A stretch of 64,000 nt of DNA from Cricetomys ansorgei (GCA_026225945.1 JAMJFZ010003656.1:1-64000), one strand, 5' to 3'. Shown: positions 37,716-49,170, numbered from the stretch's first letter. A program made the numbers and translations. The notes: generated by a model from the letters alone, not told the origin.

Positions 37716-38310
37716 TGTGTCCTTCATTAGGAGCCTGGGCAAAGTGCATCCAAGATGGACACACCTGTGTTGCATGTGTTCGAATGTTCTGTCTAGACTC
37801 AACTATCACATTCTCCCATCCCTTTTCCTCATGGCTCATTCTTATTTATCATAATCTTTTGTCCCAAATATTCTTCTTTACCACAACCAGATATGGCTCG
37901 TCAGCATCTATCTTTTCAAATGTGAACCAACCAATTAAGGTTGTGGAGAATATTGTTGTCATAGAACCTAATAAATTATTAGCAGATATTCATGGCACTA
38001 CCAGGAATCTGCTATGTCTGCTGATTTCAGGGCATATGGGCTGTTTCTTTCTCTATTAGACACTTCAGCAGCCAGTGGATGTTTGTCTCACCCTTTCTCC
38101 AGGCAAAACATACTAGCTCAGATGTAATCAGCTTTGTAACCTTGCAGAGTAATTTATCCAGGGAATCAGATGACAAATCTTTCATTTAAGGGATGGCCCA
38201 TGGGAATGTATTTAAGAGGCATTCTCAGAAATCTGTACAGTGCACAGATGGCCTTCCTGGCTCCAAGAAACAGACTATTCAGCTGTGTCAAAGGTAGGAA
38301 GAACTGCTCT
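37716..38310 (+). repeat. block R1, copy 3 (TATA-like box plus donor)
   Basis: Paralogous to 10,140-10,740 along its length and to 975-1,320 in its right part. TATTTAAG lies at 38,209-38,216, and AAAG|GTAGGAAG puts a 5' splice-site match at 38,294. The block points to the right, away from the intact minus-strand claudin, whose last exon begins 390 bases further on. If it is a promoter, it faces the plus-strand claudin pseudogene 7 kb away. A frame of 160 codons across blocks R3 and R1 is not conserved in the other copies. Confidence 0.55.
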
Positions 38311-38578
38311 GCACTCAATGCATATTAGGGATTAACTGTCTCCAACCTGATAGAGGCTTATGTTCCTGTGAGGTATTTCTCAATTTAACTATAAACCTCT
38401 CATTGTATGGTTGTTCTGTTGATTTATGCCATTTTACTTTCCCCAGTATTTTGTCTGCCATAAGGACTTGGCAACATCATCTTCGCATGCAGACTTTGTG
38501 TTGGAAATACCTTTAAAGAGGGAACACATTTGAAAGGTAAAGGAAGATAAAAGTTTCAGACACAGATTGGAAGGTCAT

Positions 38579-38589
38579 TTTATTTTATT
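38579..38589 (-). terminator. poly(A) signals of the claudin gene
   Basis: On the minus strand two overlapping AATAAA hexamers (38,584-38,589 and 38,579-38,584) lie about 105-115 bases past the claudin stop codon. This is a normal distance for a compact 3' untranslated region. Confidence 0.6.
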
Positions 38590-38693
38590 TTAATACAGTA
38601 CATGACTACAAGACAATTGTGTGGTTGTCAGAAATTTGGCCAAGGAGTCTCCTGGCACATTTTGCAAACACAAGAGCTTTCCTTTCAAGCCAT

Positions 38694-39354
38694 TTAATCA
38701 GGCTGTTTTTCATGCCAGGCATTGAGGTTACTCTTTATTTTCAGTGACCTGATCTCAAAGAAGAACATAATCACAGCAAAGAGTGACATGGTGGATGTCA
38801 GGATCCCTATTGGGAACACATGAGTGCTGTGCTTCTTTATGAGGGATGCTCTCTTTACTGGAAAGGTGGATGGAAAGTCAAGAGTGGTTTTGCCATAAAG
38901 ATCTACCACATGGTTCCAGGACACAGAAATAACTGTGAAAAGGCCACTGAGAACCAGAATGAAGACAGAGATCTTGTAGCACAGTATCTGGATCTCAGGG
39001 ATGGACGCTTCAATAATGTTGACCTTAATGGCTGCTGAGCTAACAATCACAACAACAGATTTTATCAGCATCGTCAGTAATATCAGGATCTGTGCACATC
39101 GAAATTCAGGTGAAATGGTCCAGGTCGAGTTGACAGGGGTGTGCACCAGAATCATTGTCACAGTCCCAGAAATGTTAAACTCCTGATAGTAATAAGCTTC
39201 CCAGAGTCCAATATATACATGCTGAACAAGGTTATCACTGAATTCCCAGACGCGCCAGTATTGGCTGCTTGCGAGTATTATTCCTAACCCAGCAGATGAG
39301 AGGCTGAAAAGGAATCCAGTCAGTCTGAAGATCCACTCCTTCACCTGTGCAAAC
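38694..39354 (-). CDS. Cldn34: claudin-34-like tight-junction protein, main exon
   Basis: This 661-base exon encodes nearly all of a four-pass membrane protein of the claudin/PMP22 superfamily, whose members pack into tight-junction strands or related membrane patches. It holds membrane segment 1 (IFRLTGFLFSLSSAGLGII), then a first outer loop with W...IGLW, the claudin hallmark. Segment 2 is around ILILLTMLIKSVVVIVSS, segment 3 around ISVFILVLSGLFTVISVSW, the second loop contains DLYGKTTLDFP, and segment 4 is around ILTSTMSLFAVIMFFFEI. A short charged tail follows. The two loop-1 cysteines usual in claudins are missing: the position after GLW is tyrosine. The exon opens after CTTCAG (39,360-39,355) and joins the small exon at 40,303-40,322 in frame, giving 226 residues. 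An alternative unspliced start at 39,413 would add intron-like sequence. Assignment to claudin-34 rests on remembered family features and on local copies. Confidence 0.75.
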
Positions 39355-40302
39355 CTGAAGATGAGATTCAAGTATAGAGTCAAGTCAGGAACACAGGGAA
39401 GGCATGAAAACAAAATGAGTCATGCTTTACAGTTTATTGAGTACTCATAAATTGGCCCTTCTAACAGAAAGTTGTTTTTTTGTGGTTTAAATACATTTAG
39501 GGTTCTACGTAGTGTAGATAATTGTGTACAAGAAGCTTTGATATCTAAGACTGTGGTGCGAGTCCCCACAGTAAGATGTTTGGGTCAATAATTTCACAAT
39601 ATTCTTTAAATACAGATAGTTTCATTATTATTGACTAGGAATTTCAAAACTTGTAGTTATTAGTGAAATAGCAGTTTACAATATCATTTATGGTGACATT
39701 ATTTAATTTCATCTCACAAAACAGAGCAATTATTAATAACTTCAGTGTTCCAAGCAGAAGAGTCCTTGAGGTGGTGTACTCGATTAATACATGACCTGTA
39801 TAAGAACAGTTTTATCCGTGTAACTCTTGAAAAGAAACAAACAGAAAAATAATAACATTATTTGCCCAGTTACATTAAACAAAATTATCTAATTTCTTGA
39901 AATATCTGAAGATATATGAACATAAACGATGCAAAAGAAATAATGATATGTAGGCAGATATCATCATAATGTTTCCATGATATCTCAAAGCAAGCTTATT
40001 TCTATATAAAGCTAAGTGTAATATTTTATAATTATATCCAGCATGAACTCAATCTTAAATTGTGGAGAGACTTCCTACTACATGAGAGACACTGAGTTCA
40101 CTCCCCATGACAACAAAACTATAGTATGTATGTAAAAGATGAGGAATCCTTGTTTCCTTGCCAGGGAACATTACCTATCAGGTGCCTGCTGTTCCGCAGT
40201 CTTCTGTGGAATGTGCTTCCTGAAAGGCTGGAGGCAGTAGATGTTCTACATGGGATATATATCAGCAAGATTGGTTTACAATGAGCGTGGCTTGATTATC
40301 AC
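39355..40302 (-). other. claudin intron, repeat-poor
   Basis: The inferred intron between the ATG exon and the main coding exon. It is AT-rich and contains no other exon-like signal I can support. Confidence 0.45.
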
Positions 40303-40451
40303 CTTTTGCTCTTTCTTGCCATGGCAGGACTGAGGCGGTGGACTGTAGGAGCAGTATGCTTTGGAGCAGAAATGAAAGCAGGGTGGAGAATGATTCTGTG
40401 TCAGACCAGTGAGCGAGGATGGCAGGATGTGGATCTGCCCTCATCTGAACC
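40303..40451 (-). CDS. Cldn34: claudin-34-like gene, ATG-bearing upstream exon
   Basis: A predicted 149-base exon lies between an acceptor (TACTCTTAG|GG, exon from 40,451) and a donor (AAAAG|GTGATAA, intron from 40,302). It is mostly 5' untranslated. The coding part is its last 20 bases, 40,322-40,303, beginning with ATG and encoding MARKSK plus two bases. These complete a codon with the first base of the main exon. The joined length, 681 bases, is an exact number of codons. The exon has a recognisable counterpart at 44,576-44,715, where the donor GT has become AT, as expected in a pseudogene. I infer the splice model from sites, phase and the paralogue, not from transcripts. Confidence 0.6.
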
Positions 40452-40620
40452 CTAAGAGTATATACCAGCTCTGTGTAAAGAAACAACTAGAAAGCCTTCA
40501 TATATCATATATTAAGTTTTTACCTTTTTGTATTGGGGATGAAGTGGTCCATTTGGAAGATGACAATTTCACAAATATTCCTCTAAAGCACTGGAAGCAT
40601 TGATCAGAGAGGGATTCCTG
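40452..40620 (-). other. possible first exon end and 72-bp intron of the claudin gene
   Basis: On the minus strand CAAAAAG|GTAAAAAC gives a donor at 40,523, and the following acceptor leaves an intron of only 72 bases. The plus-strand paralogue keeps both sites (CAAAG|GTAAAAAC at 44,505 and CTCTTAG|G at 44,575), with an intron of 71 bases. Shared sequence extends upstream of the donor ('cccaaatgga'). The intron is at the short end for mammals, so this whole piece could instead be conserved exon or promoter. Confidence 0.4.
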
Positions 40621-41282
40621 AGAAGTGGTGAGGCACCTGAGTTAAAGAAGTTTGGTTAGGCACATATTTCCACTCAGAACAATGCCTTGCTGGCTGCTGA
40701 GCTCTCACAAACCTTTGCAGTCCTAGCTCATGCTTCGCTAGTCAGAGACTAATTTAAACACTTTAGGATATTAGTGTCCCTCCAATGATACCTGTACAAT
40801 TATTATCCTCCTTTTATACATAACACAGACACACTAATTCACACACTCAACGGCAGTGACTTACACAGTTATGTGGTCACTGCAGGCCCTGGAGTCTTAA
40901 TATTCACACCTGTGGCTTCCTCGCACTTCTGATGTCCAGCAGGTTTACTCAAATGGGAAGGTTGTACAAAAATAGCCTAATCAATATGTCAGTAGTCCTC
41001 CCTGGCATTCTGTGTCCTAGGAGAGTGAAGGTGATTAATGAAAGCCACATGGGAAGTATAAAATTCTTACGTTCGTATGTCTCTTCTAGGAAGTCCAAAT
41101 GTTAGCAACTCCCAACCTTAAGAAAAATAAGTAACTGTACACATTCTTATATTTCCATGACTACTAGGCCTAGCTATTGTGTCCTAAGCAATGAAAAGGT
41201 TCTAATGGGCATGCATGATAGGCCAGCATGGGTTCTATAAATTTAGATTGTTATTAAGTTATGTATCAAATGGTCACTGTAA
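40621..41282. other. gene-free stretch upstream of the claudin gene
   Basis: No TATA box or CpG island is obvious, and no other gene is seen. Confidence 0.4.
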
Positions 41283-41754
41283 ATTATTAGGACCCTGTGA
41301 AGTCTATTCTTGTGTGTCAACTGGACTACATGTAGAATTAACTAAAACTCAAATGATTGGGCACACTTGTGACAGATGTTTTTCATAATTACATCATTTG
41401 AAGTTTGAAGCCCCACTTCTAGTTCAGATCTTTGAAGTAGGAAGATGCCTTTAATACAGATCATTTGAGGTGGAAAGATCTACCTTTAATCTTGACCACA
41501 ACCTCTGTTGGTAGCCTATATACAAGAAATAGAAGGGAGCTTCTTATCATTATCTGCTTGCTCTCACCCTCTCTATCATATCACTTCCTTCGTTGGCATT
41601 AGAGTCTACTTCTTTGGGATTTCTGCATACAGGACCAATTGTGATATCTAGCATTTTAGACTGAACAACTACTGGCTTCTTGGACCTTCTGTTGGTAGAC
41701 AGACATTGTTGGAATTGGTGGGCCACATCCTCTAATTCTAAAAATCCAATTTAG
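41283..41754 (+). repeat. rodent interspersed repeat leading into (GATA)n
   Basis: The stretch reads 'tgtgtcaactgg', 'gattgggcacacttgtgac', 'cctttaatcttgaccacaacctctg', 'cttgctctcaccctctctatc', 'ttggcattagagtctacttctttggg' and 'actgaacaactactggcttcttggacc'. This is a familiar rodent repeat that commonly ends in a simple-sequence tail. I cannot name it with certainty. Confidence 0.6.
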
Positions 41755-41804
41755 ATTGATAGATGGATAGATAGATAGGTGGTAGGTAGATGGATAGATA
41801 GATG

Positions 41805-41882
<78 letters not shown>

Positions 41883-41955
41883 AAGTTAGATAATGATAGT
41901 AGATAGATGATAAATAGAGTATAGATACATGATAGATACATAGAGAGATAGAGAG

Positions 41956-42002
<47 letters not shown>

Positions 42003-42055
42003 GAGATGATGGATAGGTAGATACATAGGTACAAAGATAAACAGATGAGCTGTAG
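41755..42055 (+). repeat. (GATA)n microsatellite, compound
   Basis: Two nearly pure GATA runs (about 41,797-41,881 and 41,958-42,001) are embedded in imperfect GATA, GGTA and GAGA repeats. On the minus strand the tract yields frames rich in YLSI repeats up to 236 codons long. These are products of the repeat, not a protein gene. Confidence 0.9.
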
Positions 42056-42839
42056 ATCCATTCTTTAAGTTCTGAACCTCTAGAGAACCAGAAAAATGCA
42101 GATTTGGGTACAAGAAGAGTTTCTCGAAAAGATAAGAGGGTGAATTTTTTAAGTATCTGAAATAGGCTTTCAAATTTTCCTACACCAATAGTTACTGAAA
42201 CCTCTCTAGTTATTGAGTGCCTGTTTGTCCCACACTCTATGTGAGGTCTAAGTAGTTCCCAGGTCAATTTTGCAAAGTCATCAAAAACCCTAGAGTGATT
42301 GCAATCCAGAGCCATGTATGTATAAGCCCAACTAATGAGGAAGACAATTTCAGCTCCTTCTACCACATGTTAGATCATTAATGTCAGAGATGGCAAAATA
42401 ACAGAAATATAGCTCAGAAACACTATATACCGTTTAAACTCTGAGTTCCACTATACAGAAGGGTCCCACTGAGATCAAAGGAAAGAAATAAAAGGGGAAT
42501 CAGGCAATGGCCTTCTTATGACTGAATACATCTCAAAAGATTTGGAGTGTAGAATTTGGAAACATCTCCCAACAGTGACATATAGTCCACTGGCCCCTTA
42601 CATTTATACCAGAAAAGACATTGCTCATGGACCAAAGTGGTCTGGGATTTCACTATATTATTACACAGTCATTTTGCCTTCCAACTTTGTGGTTTTTCTG
42701 CTGGACCAAATAATATGCCTTTTGGTGGAGTTTTGTAAAGACTAAGAGCATTTTAAGGAAGCATCCTGTCCTCAGCACAGACCTCAGGTTTCAAGCATTG
42801 GTCACCGTCAGGAAAAAGGGATCTCTTGAGCACTCCCTT
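42056..42839. other. gene-free stretch
   Basis: About 780 bases with no gene or clear repeat. Confidence 0.4.
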
Positions 42840-43790
42840 GAAGATTGCTTTTACTTCCTTCCCAGATTTACAGGAAACTCAGTAATGAAATGTTGTTAGG
42901 CAGGGTGAACTACCGTTGTGACTATTCATTGCCTCATACTCTCCAGATTTTTAGACTTTGTTCCTGGGTGCGAGAACACATTCTGAGCAGGTTGAGCTAG
43001 TGTGAGAGACAGAAATTCCAGGGCCATTGCAGCTTGTCTGCTCTAGTCTCACCATCAGCTGAGCCTGACTGCTTCAAGTCAATGGCTCCGCATGTCCACT
43101 ATGAAACTGATTCTCAGGCCTGATGAATCATGGTGTTCGTGGAGTCAAACATCCTTACCCAGTCAAGGTTCTCTGGTGACAGAAAAATAGGAAACTATAT
43201 AAGGGGCAGTGGTAGCTCAAACCCAGCTCTAAAATACCCTGATTGTTGGCTCCTACTCACATTCCCTGTACTCTGGTTACAGTGCTAAAGCAGAAGGGGT
43301 TCTCAAGGTAACTGATCCTGGTGCAAAGGTAATAGATATGCAAGTGCCTGTTACTATGTAGCTCATGAATGAGTAAAAGATGTGAGTGCAAGCAGGTAGC
43401 AGAAGGTAGCCTCCAGAATATCTCACATCTTCAGAGGCTGTGCACTCAAAAGATGGAAAACATTAAGTTTAAGAATGATTGCTTAACACCTAGCATCCAA
43501 GTGTACACACCTGGATAAGAGGTGGTGACTCAGACAACACATCATGTCTAACCTGAAGACTGCGCTCAAGGGCAGGAGATCTCAGTGATGCTTCTTACCA
43601 TTGATTCCTGCCAAGTGCTGGAAGACTCCATAACTACCTGTGTGTTATTTGGAATATCTGAGCAGCCTGGAGTTTAACAAAGCAGCTTAGAATATCTCCC
43701 ACACAGGGGCTTTCACATAGAAGAAAACATAAGCTAAGCAGAATATCATTGAGGAGCCTGGAAGAAATCTGCAAGCCTGAGGCAAGTGTG
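42840..43790 (+). repeat. duplicated block D, copy 1 (left part)
   Basis: Paralogous to 61,070-62,130 in the same order and orientation. Shared strings include 'acttccttcccag.tttacag', 'tggagtcaaa.at.cttacc', 'caggtgcaaa'-like text, 'gaagactg.gctcaggggcag' and 'gaagaagaaaacat'. The block lies just upstream of a claudin-34 relic in both places, so gene and flank were duplicated together. Confidence 0.65.
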
Positions 43791-44470
43791 TTGAAAAGTC
43801 AAGGGATCGCAGCCACAATAAAACAAGACATAGAAAAAATACACTGAAAAAATTTTCATAGGTGTTCTTTACTGACCAGATAAAGAAAGCAAATGCAAAA
43901 TATTGACTGTCCTCTGCATGGCCAGTTCGGAGTAAGAGTTTTCTATTGTCCATGTATTATTTCTGTTTTATGTATTTTCATTGTCCTAAAACTCAGAATG
44001 ACAAAGAAGGCCACTGACATAGGATTAGGCTACTTGTGAACATCATTTCCAGGTAACTAAATCCTGATGACTATCATCAGTGTCATGAATCACTGTGTGT
44101 GTGTCTCTGAGGGTTCTGGAAGGTGTACTGCCCTTATATCAGTGTACCTTCCTGAAGTTGGATGTATAATTAATCTAGGTGTTGTTGTTTCCCTAGTTAT
44201 ACAATTAGGATGATCTTTCTCTGGGTATCATTGAAGGGTGATTAATATCAGATGGGCTAACACCCAGGAAGTGTTTAATCAACTTCCAACTAAGCAAAGC
44301 ATGGGCTAGAACTTCAAAGTTTGTGAGAACTCATGAGTTATATAGACATGATTATGAGTAGAAATATCTGCCTAAGTACTTATTTTTAAAGGCTATTTAC
44401 TGCTAGTTGTGACTCCTTCTCTGCTAAAGATTCCCTGTGACTTAGAAGAATATTTGTGATCCTACAATCT
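43791..44470. other. gene-free stretch
   Basis: No gene is seen. A short part ('aagaaggccactgacat', 44,004) resembles 35,977-36,000, hinting at wider old duplication. Confidence 0.4.
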
Positions 44471-45298
44471 CCCAAATGGATCAGCTCACCTGCAGTACTC
44501 AAAGGTAAAAACCTTAAAAAGTTGTACAAAGACTTTCTCCGTGGGGTTTTAAGAAAGTCTTGCATCTTCTCTTAGGTTCAGACTACATGGGCAGCATCCG
44601 AGTATTCCAGGCTAGCTCATTCATCTGGCAGTCAGAATTCTCCATCCTCTTTCCAGTTCTGCTCCAAAGCACACTGCTTCTGTGTTTCATTGCCTCAGAC
44701 CTGCTTTGCCAAAGATGAGACCACGGGCAGGGTGTAACTCATGGCACCGTCCATTTTAAGGCCTGTCTTGCTGATGTAACTTCCCATGCATTCCAGTTAC
44801 TGACTTCACCCTGTTAGGAAGCCTGTTCCACAGAGGACCTGGGAGTGGTGGGTAGCTGTTAGGCAATGCTCCCTAACAAGGAAATCCACATTCTAGGCCC
44901 CTGAAAATTTCTTCATGGTGAATTGCATTGACATCATCCACATGCTTAGTGCCCAATTGACTTTGTCTCCCTCTGTTCTTCTGAATAGCACGTTGGAACC
45001 CCCAGGGTTCCTAGTCAACTAATATGAACATATCTGTATTTGAAAGGCACTGTGAAATTATTGTTCAAAATGTCATACAATAGGTACTCTTGCCACAGTC
45101 ATAGATTTCAACATAATTTATACATACTTTAACTACAGTATGAAAAGCCCTATTATATATATAGACCACTTAAATACAATCTTGAGGCAGAAGAGGACAG
45201 GTAAAGGCAATTAGTACTATGTAAACTATGACTCACTCTGTTTTCCCAGATTCCCTATGTGCCTGGCTTAACTCCAAACTTCTTCATTTTATCTTGAG
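44471..45298 (+). pseudogene. claudin-34-like pseudogene, upstream exons and intron
   Basis: This is the plus-strand counterpart of 39,355-40,560. The donor at 44,505, the 71-base intron and the acceptor before 44,576 are kept. The following exon aligns well ('ggttcaga', 'cagaattctccatcctctttcc', 'ctgctccaaagcacactgct'). Its donor, at about 44,715, reads AAAG|AT instead of AAAAG|GT, and the ATG of the intact copy is not present at the matching place. The main-exon acceptor has AG but has lost the C before it. Confidence 0.6.
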
Positions 45299-45957
45299 AT
45301 TTGCCCAGGTGAAGGAGTGGATCTTCAGTCTGACTGGCTTCTTTGCAGCCTTTTATCTGTGGGGTTTAGAGTAATCCTTGCAAACAGCCAATGCTGGATC
45401 CTGTGGGAATTCAACAATAAGGTTGTTCAGCTTGTGTACATCGGACTCTGGGTAGCTTATTATTTTTGGACTTTAACATATGTGGTTCTGTGACTACCCA
45501 CCCTTGATAATTCGACCTGGACCATTTTACCTGAATTACAACGTGCACAGATCCTATATCATTTGTGATGTTTGTGCAAGCTGTCATCATGATTTTAAAC
45601 TCAGCAACCATGAAGGTCAACATTATCGAAGCCTCCATCCCTTAGATCCAGATACTGTGCTACAAGATCTCTGTCTTCATTCTGGTTCTCAGCAGCCTTT
45701 GTACAGTTCTTTCTGTGACCTGGAACCATGTGGTAGATCTTTATGGAAAAACCACTCTTGACTTTCCATTGACCTTTCTAGTTAAGAGGGCATTCCTCAT
45801 AAAGAAACGCAGCACTCATGTGTTCCCAATAGAGATATTGACATCCACCCTGTCACTCTTTTCTGTGCTCATATTCCTGTTTGAGATCATGTCACTGAAA
45901 CTACAGAGTAACCAGAAGGCCTGCCATACTTCCAAACAGGGTGATCAAATGGTCTGA
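45299..45957 (+). pseudogene. claudin-34-like pseudogene, main exon
   Basis: A broken copy of the coding exon at 38,694-39,354. The start matches the intact copy through 'gtgaaggagtggatcttcag', then a stop appears after about 24 codons, and at least two frame changes follow in the first-loop region. The last 80 codons (45,715-45,957) are open and very close to the intact gene: both contain WNHVVDLYGKTTLDFP, RSTHVFP or HSTHVFP, and a fourth membrane segment. The 3' flank shares 'ccaggagactccttggccaaat' with the intact gene. Confidence 0.8.
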
Positions 45958-46039
45958 AATGAGAGCTCTGGTATTTGCCACAAGTTCCAGGAGACTCCTT
46001 GGCCAAATTCCCTACAAATACACAAAATACACTTATACT

Positions 46040-47050
46040 TATCTGCTCATTTCAGTAAAATATAAGTTTGATTTTCAAGCTGTGTCAGAAGCTTATATCT
46101 TCCTCTAGGGATCAAATGTGTTCCCTTCTTTAAAGGTAGTTTCATCCTAAAGGCTCCTTGTCTTGATGATGTGTTCAGACAGTGCCAACGCCCTATGGCA
46201 GGCAAAGGTATGCGTGAAATGAAAGTGGCATAAATCAAAAGAACAATCCTAAGGTGAGAGGTTTGTAGTCAAACTGACAAACAACACACAGGAATATAAG
46301 CACATATCAGGTTGGAGACATTTAAGCCTGATGTGTATTGAGGGCAGAGCAGTATTTATACCTTTGGCACTGTTAAAAGATCTGTTTTCTTAGAGGTAGG
46401 AAGGCCAACTGTGTGCTAAGGATGCTTACAGCCTATGAAGCGTTCCCCTAATGGAAATATCTGAAATACCAAGGCATTTCAAGTGTGCTCTGATGGACAA
46501 ATGCATCACTGTGAGGAACAACTGGGTCAAATATGGGCATGATTCATGTGTGTGAAAACTCTCTGATGGTTAGGGCAATTTACAGACTGTGATAACAAGG
46601 AATAATGCCCTGTATCCTCCTTGCAGTCACCAAAAGAAATAGGTGCTCCCAATTAAGCAATGAAATACCTTATCCAATTAAAAAAATGTGGGAGGGAGCT
46701 AGTGTCTGGAATTCCATGTCTGTTTTTCCAAGGAGAGCTTCCTGTACTGTTGTGTTGTGTCTTCTCTGGGTGTACCTGGATAACAGTGTTTCTCTGATGG
46801 GCAATCCAACTCCTGAGGAAAGGGACTACATCAAATGTTCCATTAAATGGATGTAGTTTCACTTTAGTCCTCTCTCATTAGTCCACCTGTCAGAATCATG
46901 TGTGGGATGAGTCATTTGTGGAAGAAGAAGAGAACGTACCGGTAAAGGTACCTAAAGAGAAATATGAGGTAGCCATCCATGTAAACTAACTGAAGTAGCC
47001 ATGCAGGCCAGATGAACACTGGTGCAAGTTGTTGCTGCATGATAGGGATT
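46040..47050 (+). repeat. duplicated block D, copy 1 (right part)
   Basis: Paralogous to 62,990-63,970. Shared strings include 'gcttatat.ctcctcta', 'atcaaatgtgtt', 'gatgatgtgttcaga', 'ggcaggcaaa', 'aacaacacacagga' and 'gtaaactgactgaggtagcca'-like text near the right end. It is the 3' flank of a claudin relic in both places. Confidence 0.7.
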
Positions 47051-47490
47051 CAAATGGAGTTAAATGTTACATCCTCAGCTCAGGTTGCATCAGCAAGCTA
47101 GGCCTAACCACCCTTCTCACTACAGCAACAAAGAGATGAGTCAATGAATGAAAGGAAATTACATATATCTATAAGGAACACAAATAGTTGAAGCAGCCTG
47201 ATGAGCCCAAGTCCATATTGTGGGTAGGGAAAAGGGCTTTAGTTTTAAAATGAGAACTAGGGAAAGGGAGCAGAAGGTTTTTGTCATTAAAGAGTCTTTC
47301 TGCTGAGAGTTCCTATAATACTCTCTCATATCTCCAGTGTTATTACCTGAGTAGACCATTTTGTCTCCAGCACACATCATTCCCACTCAGAATTATTGCC
47401 CTTTAAGAAGGGAGATCTTCTCTGAGTTTGTTATTTTGGAAATCAAGGACACTTATAGTTTAGGCCTGTGCCCAAAGACTGGAACATACT
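47051..47490. other. gene-free stretch
   Basis: No gene or repeat was recognised. Confidence 0.4.
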
Positions 47491-47908
47491 TGTCTTAGTG
47501 TTATCATTCCATTGATGAAGCACCATGATTAAAGAAACTTACTGAGGAAAGGGTTTATTTGTCTTACATTTCCACATCACTGTTCATTACAGCTTGAAGG
47601 CAAGTTAGGGACATGAACAGGGCAGGAAACTGGAGGTAGGAATCTGATACAGAGGCCTTGGAGGGGTGCTGCTTACTGGCTTGTTCCCCATGGCTTTCTC
47701 AGCTTCTTTCTTATAGAACGCAGTTTCACTCACCCAGAGGTGGCCCACTCCATCTATATTGGGCCTTCCCATCTCAATCACACATTAAGAAAGTGCCCTA
47801 CAGACATGCATGAAGCCTGATATTATGGAGACATTTTCTCAATTGTGGTTCCAATCTCTCAAATGTCTCTAGCCTGTGGCAAGTTGACATAAAACTAGCC
47901 AACAACAA
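47491..47908 (+). repeat. rodent interspersed repeat (family A, copy 4)
   Basis: The best preserved copy of the family at 3,085-3,466. It has 'gaagcaccatgattaaag', 'gaggaaagggtttattt', 'ggaggggtgctgcttactggcttgttccccatggc', 'attttctcaattgtggttcc' and 'gcaagttgacataaaactagcc'. Confidence 0.8.
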
Positions 47909-48081
47909 ATCGAATTGGCCTGGAATGTAATATTGTGAATGAAAGAGTAATATATCTCCATTATCTTTTCTTGCTTTTCCTGCAGGCATGCAAAGAGAAT
48001 GAGGTAACATGCATGTATAGATACTGCTCAAGAAATGAACATGACTATGTGCCTCAGTTAATAGACAATCCAACATCATGG

Positions 48082-49170
48082 AGACAGGTGCTAAATGATA
48101 TTACAGATGCCATGCTCTTATCCTTTGTGCAGTCTCCCTGGAGACTTGATAATTTGGTTCAGGGAAAGACAGCTCTCCCATCAAATGGTCAAAGTTCATT
48201 AACTTTTACGAATCTAAATATCACTGATCAAATCACAGGAACATGGATTGTAGTTACCTAAAATATAGTGTTCCCACATTCAAACAGTTTTAGGATGGTC
48301 TCATTGCTGCTTCACAAAAATAATTACCATTATTATACAGTAGTGTAAGCATCAAGCAGGTGGGGTACGGCAAAGCAGGGAAATGTTTGCCTTAGGTTAG
48401 ATACACTAAATCGTGTTATCCCTCACACTTGGGTTGGTGAACACTAATAATATAATTAGCATCTTCCTAAAGTTTTCATTTCACAGTCACAAGTTGTTAG
48501 GGTAGATTCAGATATGGGCAATGAATGGCTGCTCATGGGGCTAAAGGCAGGCCAAGGTCATTGCCTCTACACTGCTCCATTCAAAGGGTTTACAACAAGG
48601 AAGGTCTAATCCATTAGCCAACTTTGTTGAGTCCTTAACACAGCCCTGCCTTTCATTCTGGATACTTTAGTTCCATTCTTCATCAGGGTCAACTTATAAG
48701 TGTGTGGTATGCCATGTGTGTATTTTCTCAAAGTGGATCTTGGTCTTCCACCATCATTATCACAACAACTGTATGAGATACTTGATTCATAGATGGAATA
48801 ATATACCTGACATAAGCATCACAGGAAAGAAAGGTTTATAATGGCTTCCATTGGAGGGAATACTCCATAATAGCAAGAAGTCATTGCTGCAAGCTCCTGA
48901 ACTCATTTTCCCCATTACACCAGTATTTTTGGAACAGAGATCAATGACTGATAGTTCTTACCCAGCTTTCTTTTTTATGCAGCCTGGGCTCACAGCCCAT
49001 GGAAGAATAAAACCTATATAAGAAGTCAGTCTTCCCACCACATTTAACCTAATTTGGAAAATATTTTAGAAACATTGCCACAGGCTTCATTTATTTGATT
49101 CTAAACACTGTCTACTTAATATTAAAAGCTAGTAGCACCAGATTTACTTCTTTTCAATTTAATATACTCA
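48082..49170 (+). repeat. block R2, copy 2
   Basis: Partner of 32,690-33,760, with matching anchors in the same order. It includes the second rodent-repeat-like unit with 'gatacttgattcat', 'taatatacctgacataagc', 'gaaaggttta', 'tttaacctaattt' and 'cttttcaattta'. No gene is visible. Confidence 0.6.

Noticed and set aside
37577..38059. A 160-codon plus-strand frame over blocks R3 and R1
   Set aside because: The paralogous copies at 1.0 and 10.2 kb are interrupted and do not keep the frame.
41656..42366. A 236-codon minus-strand frame rich in YLSI
   Set aside because: It is the translation of the (GATA)n tract.
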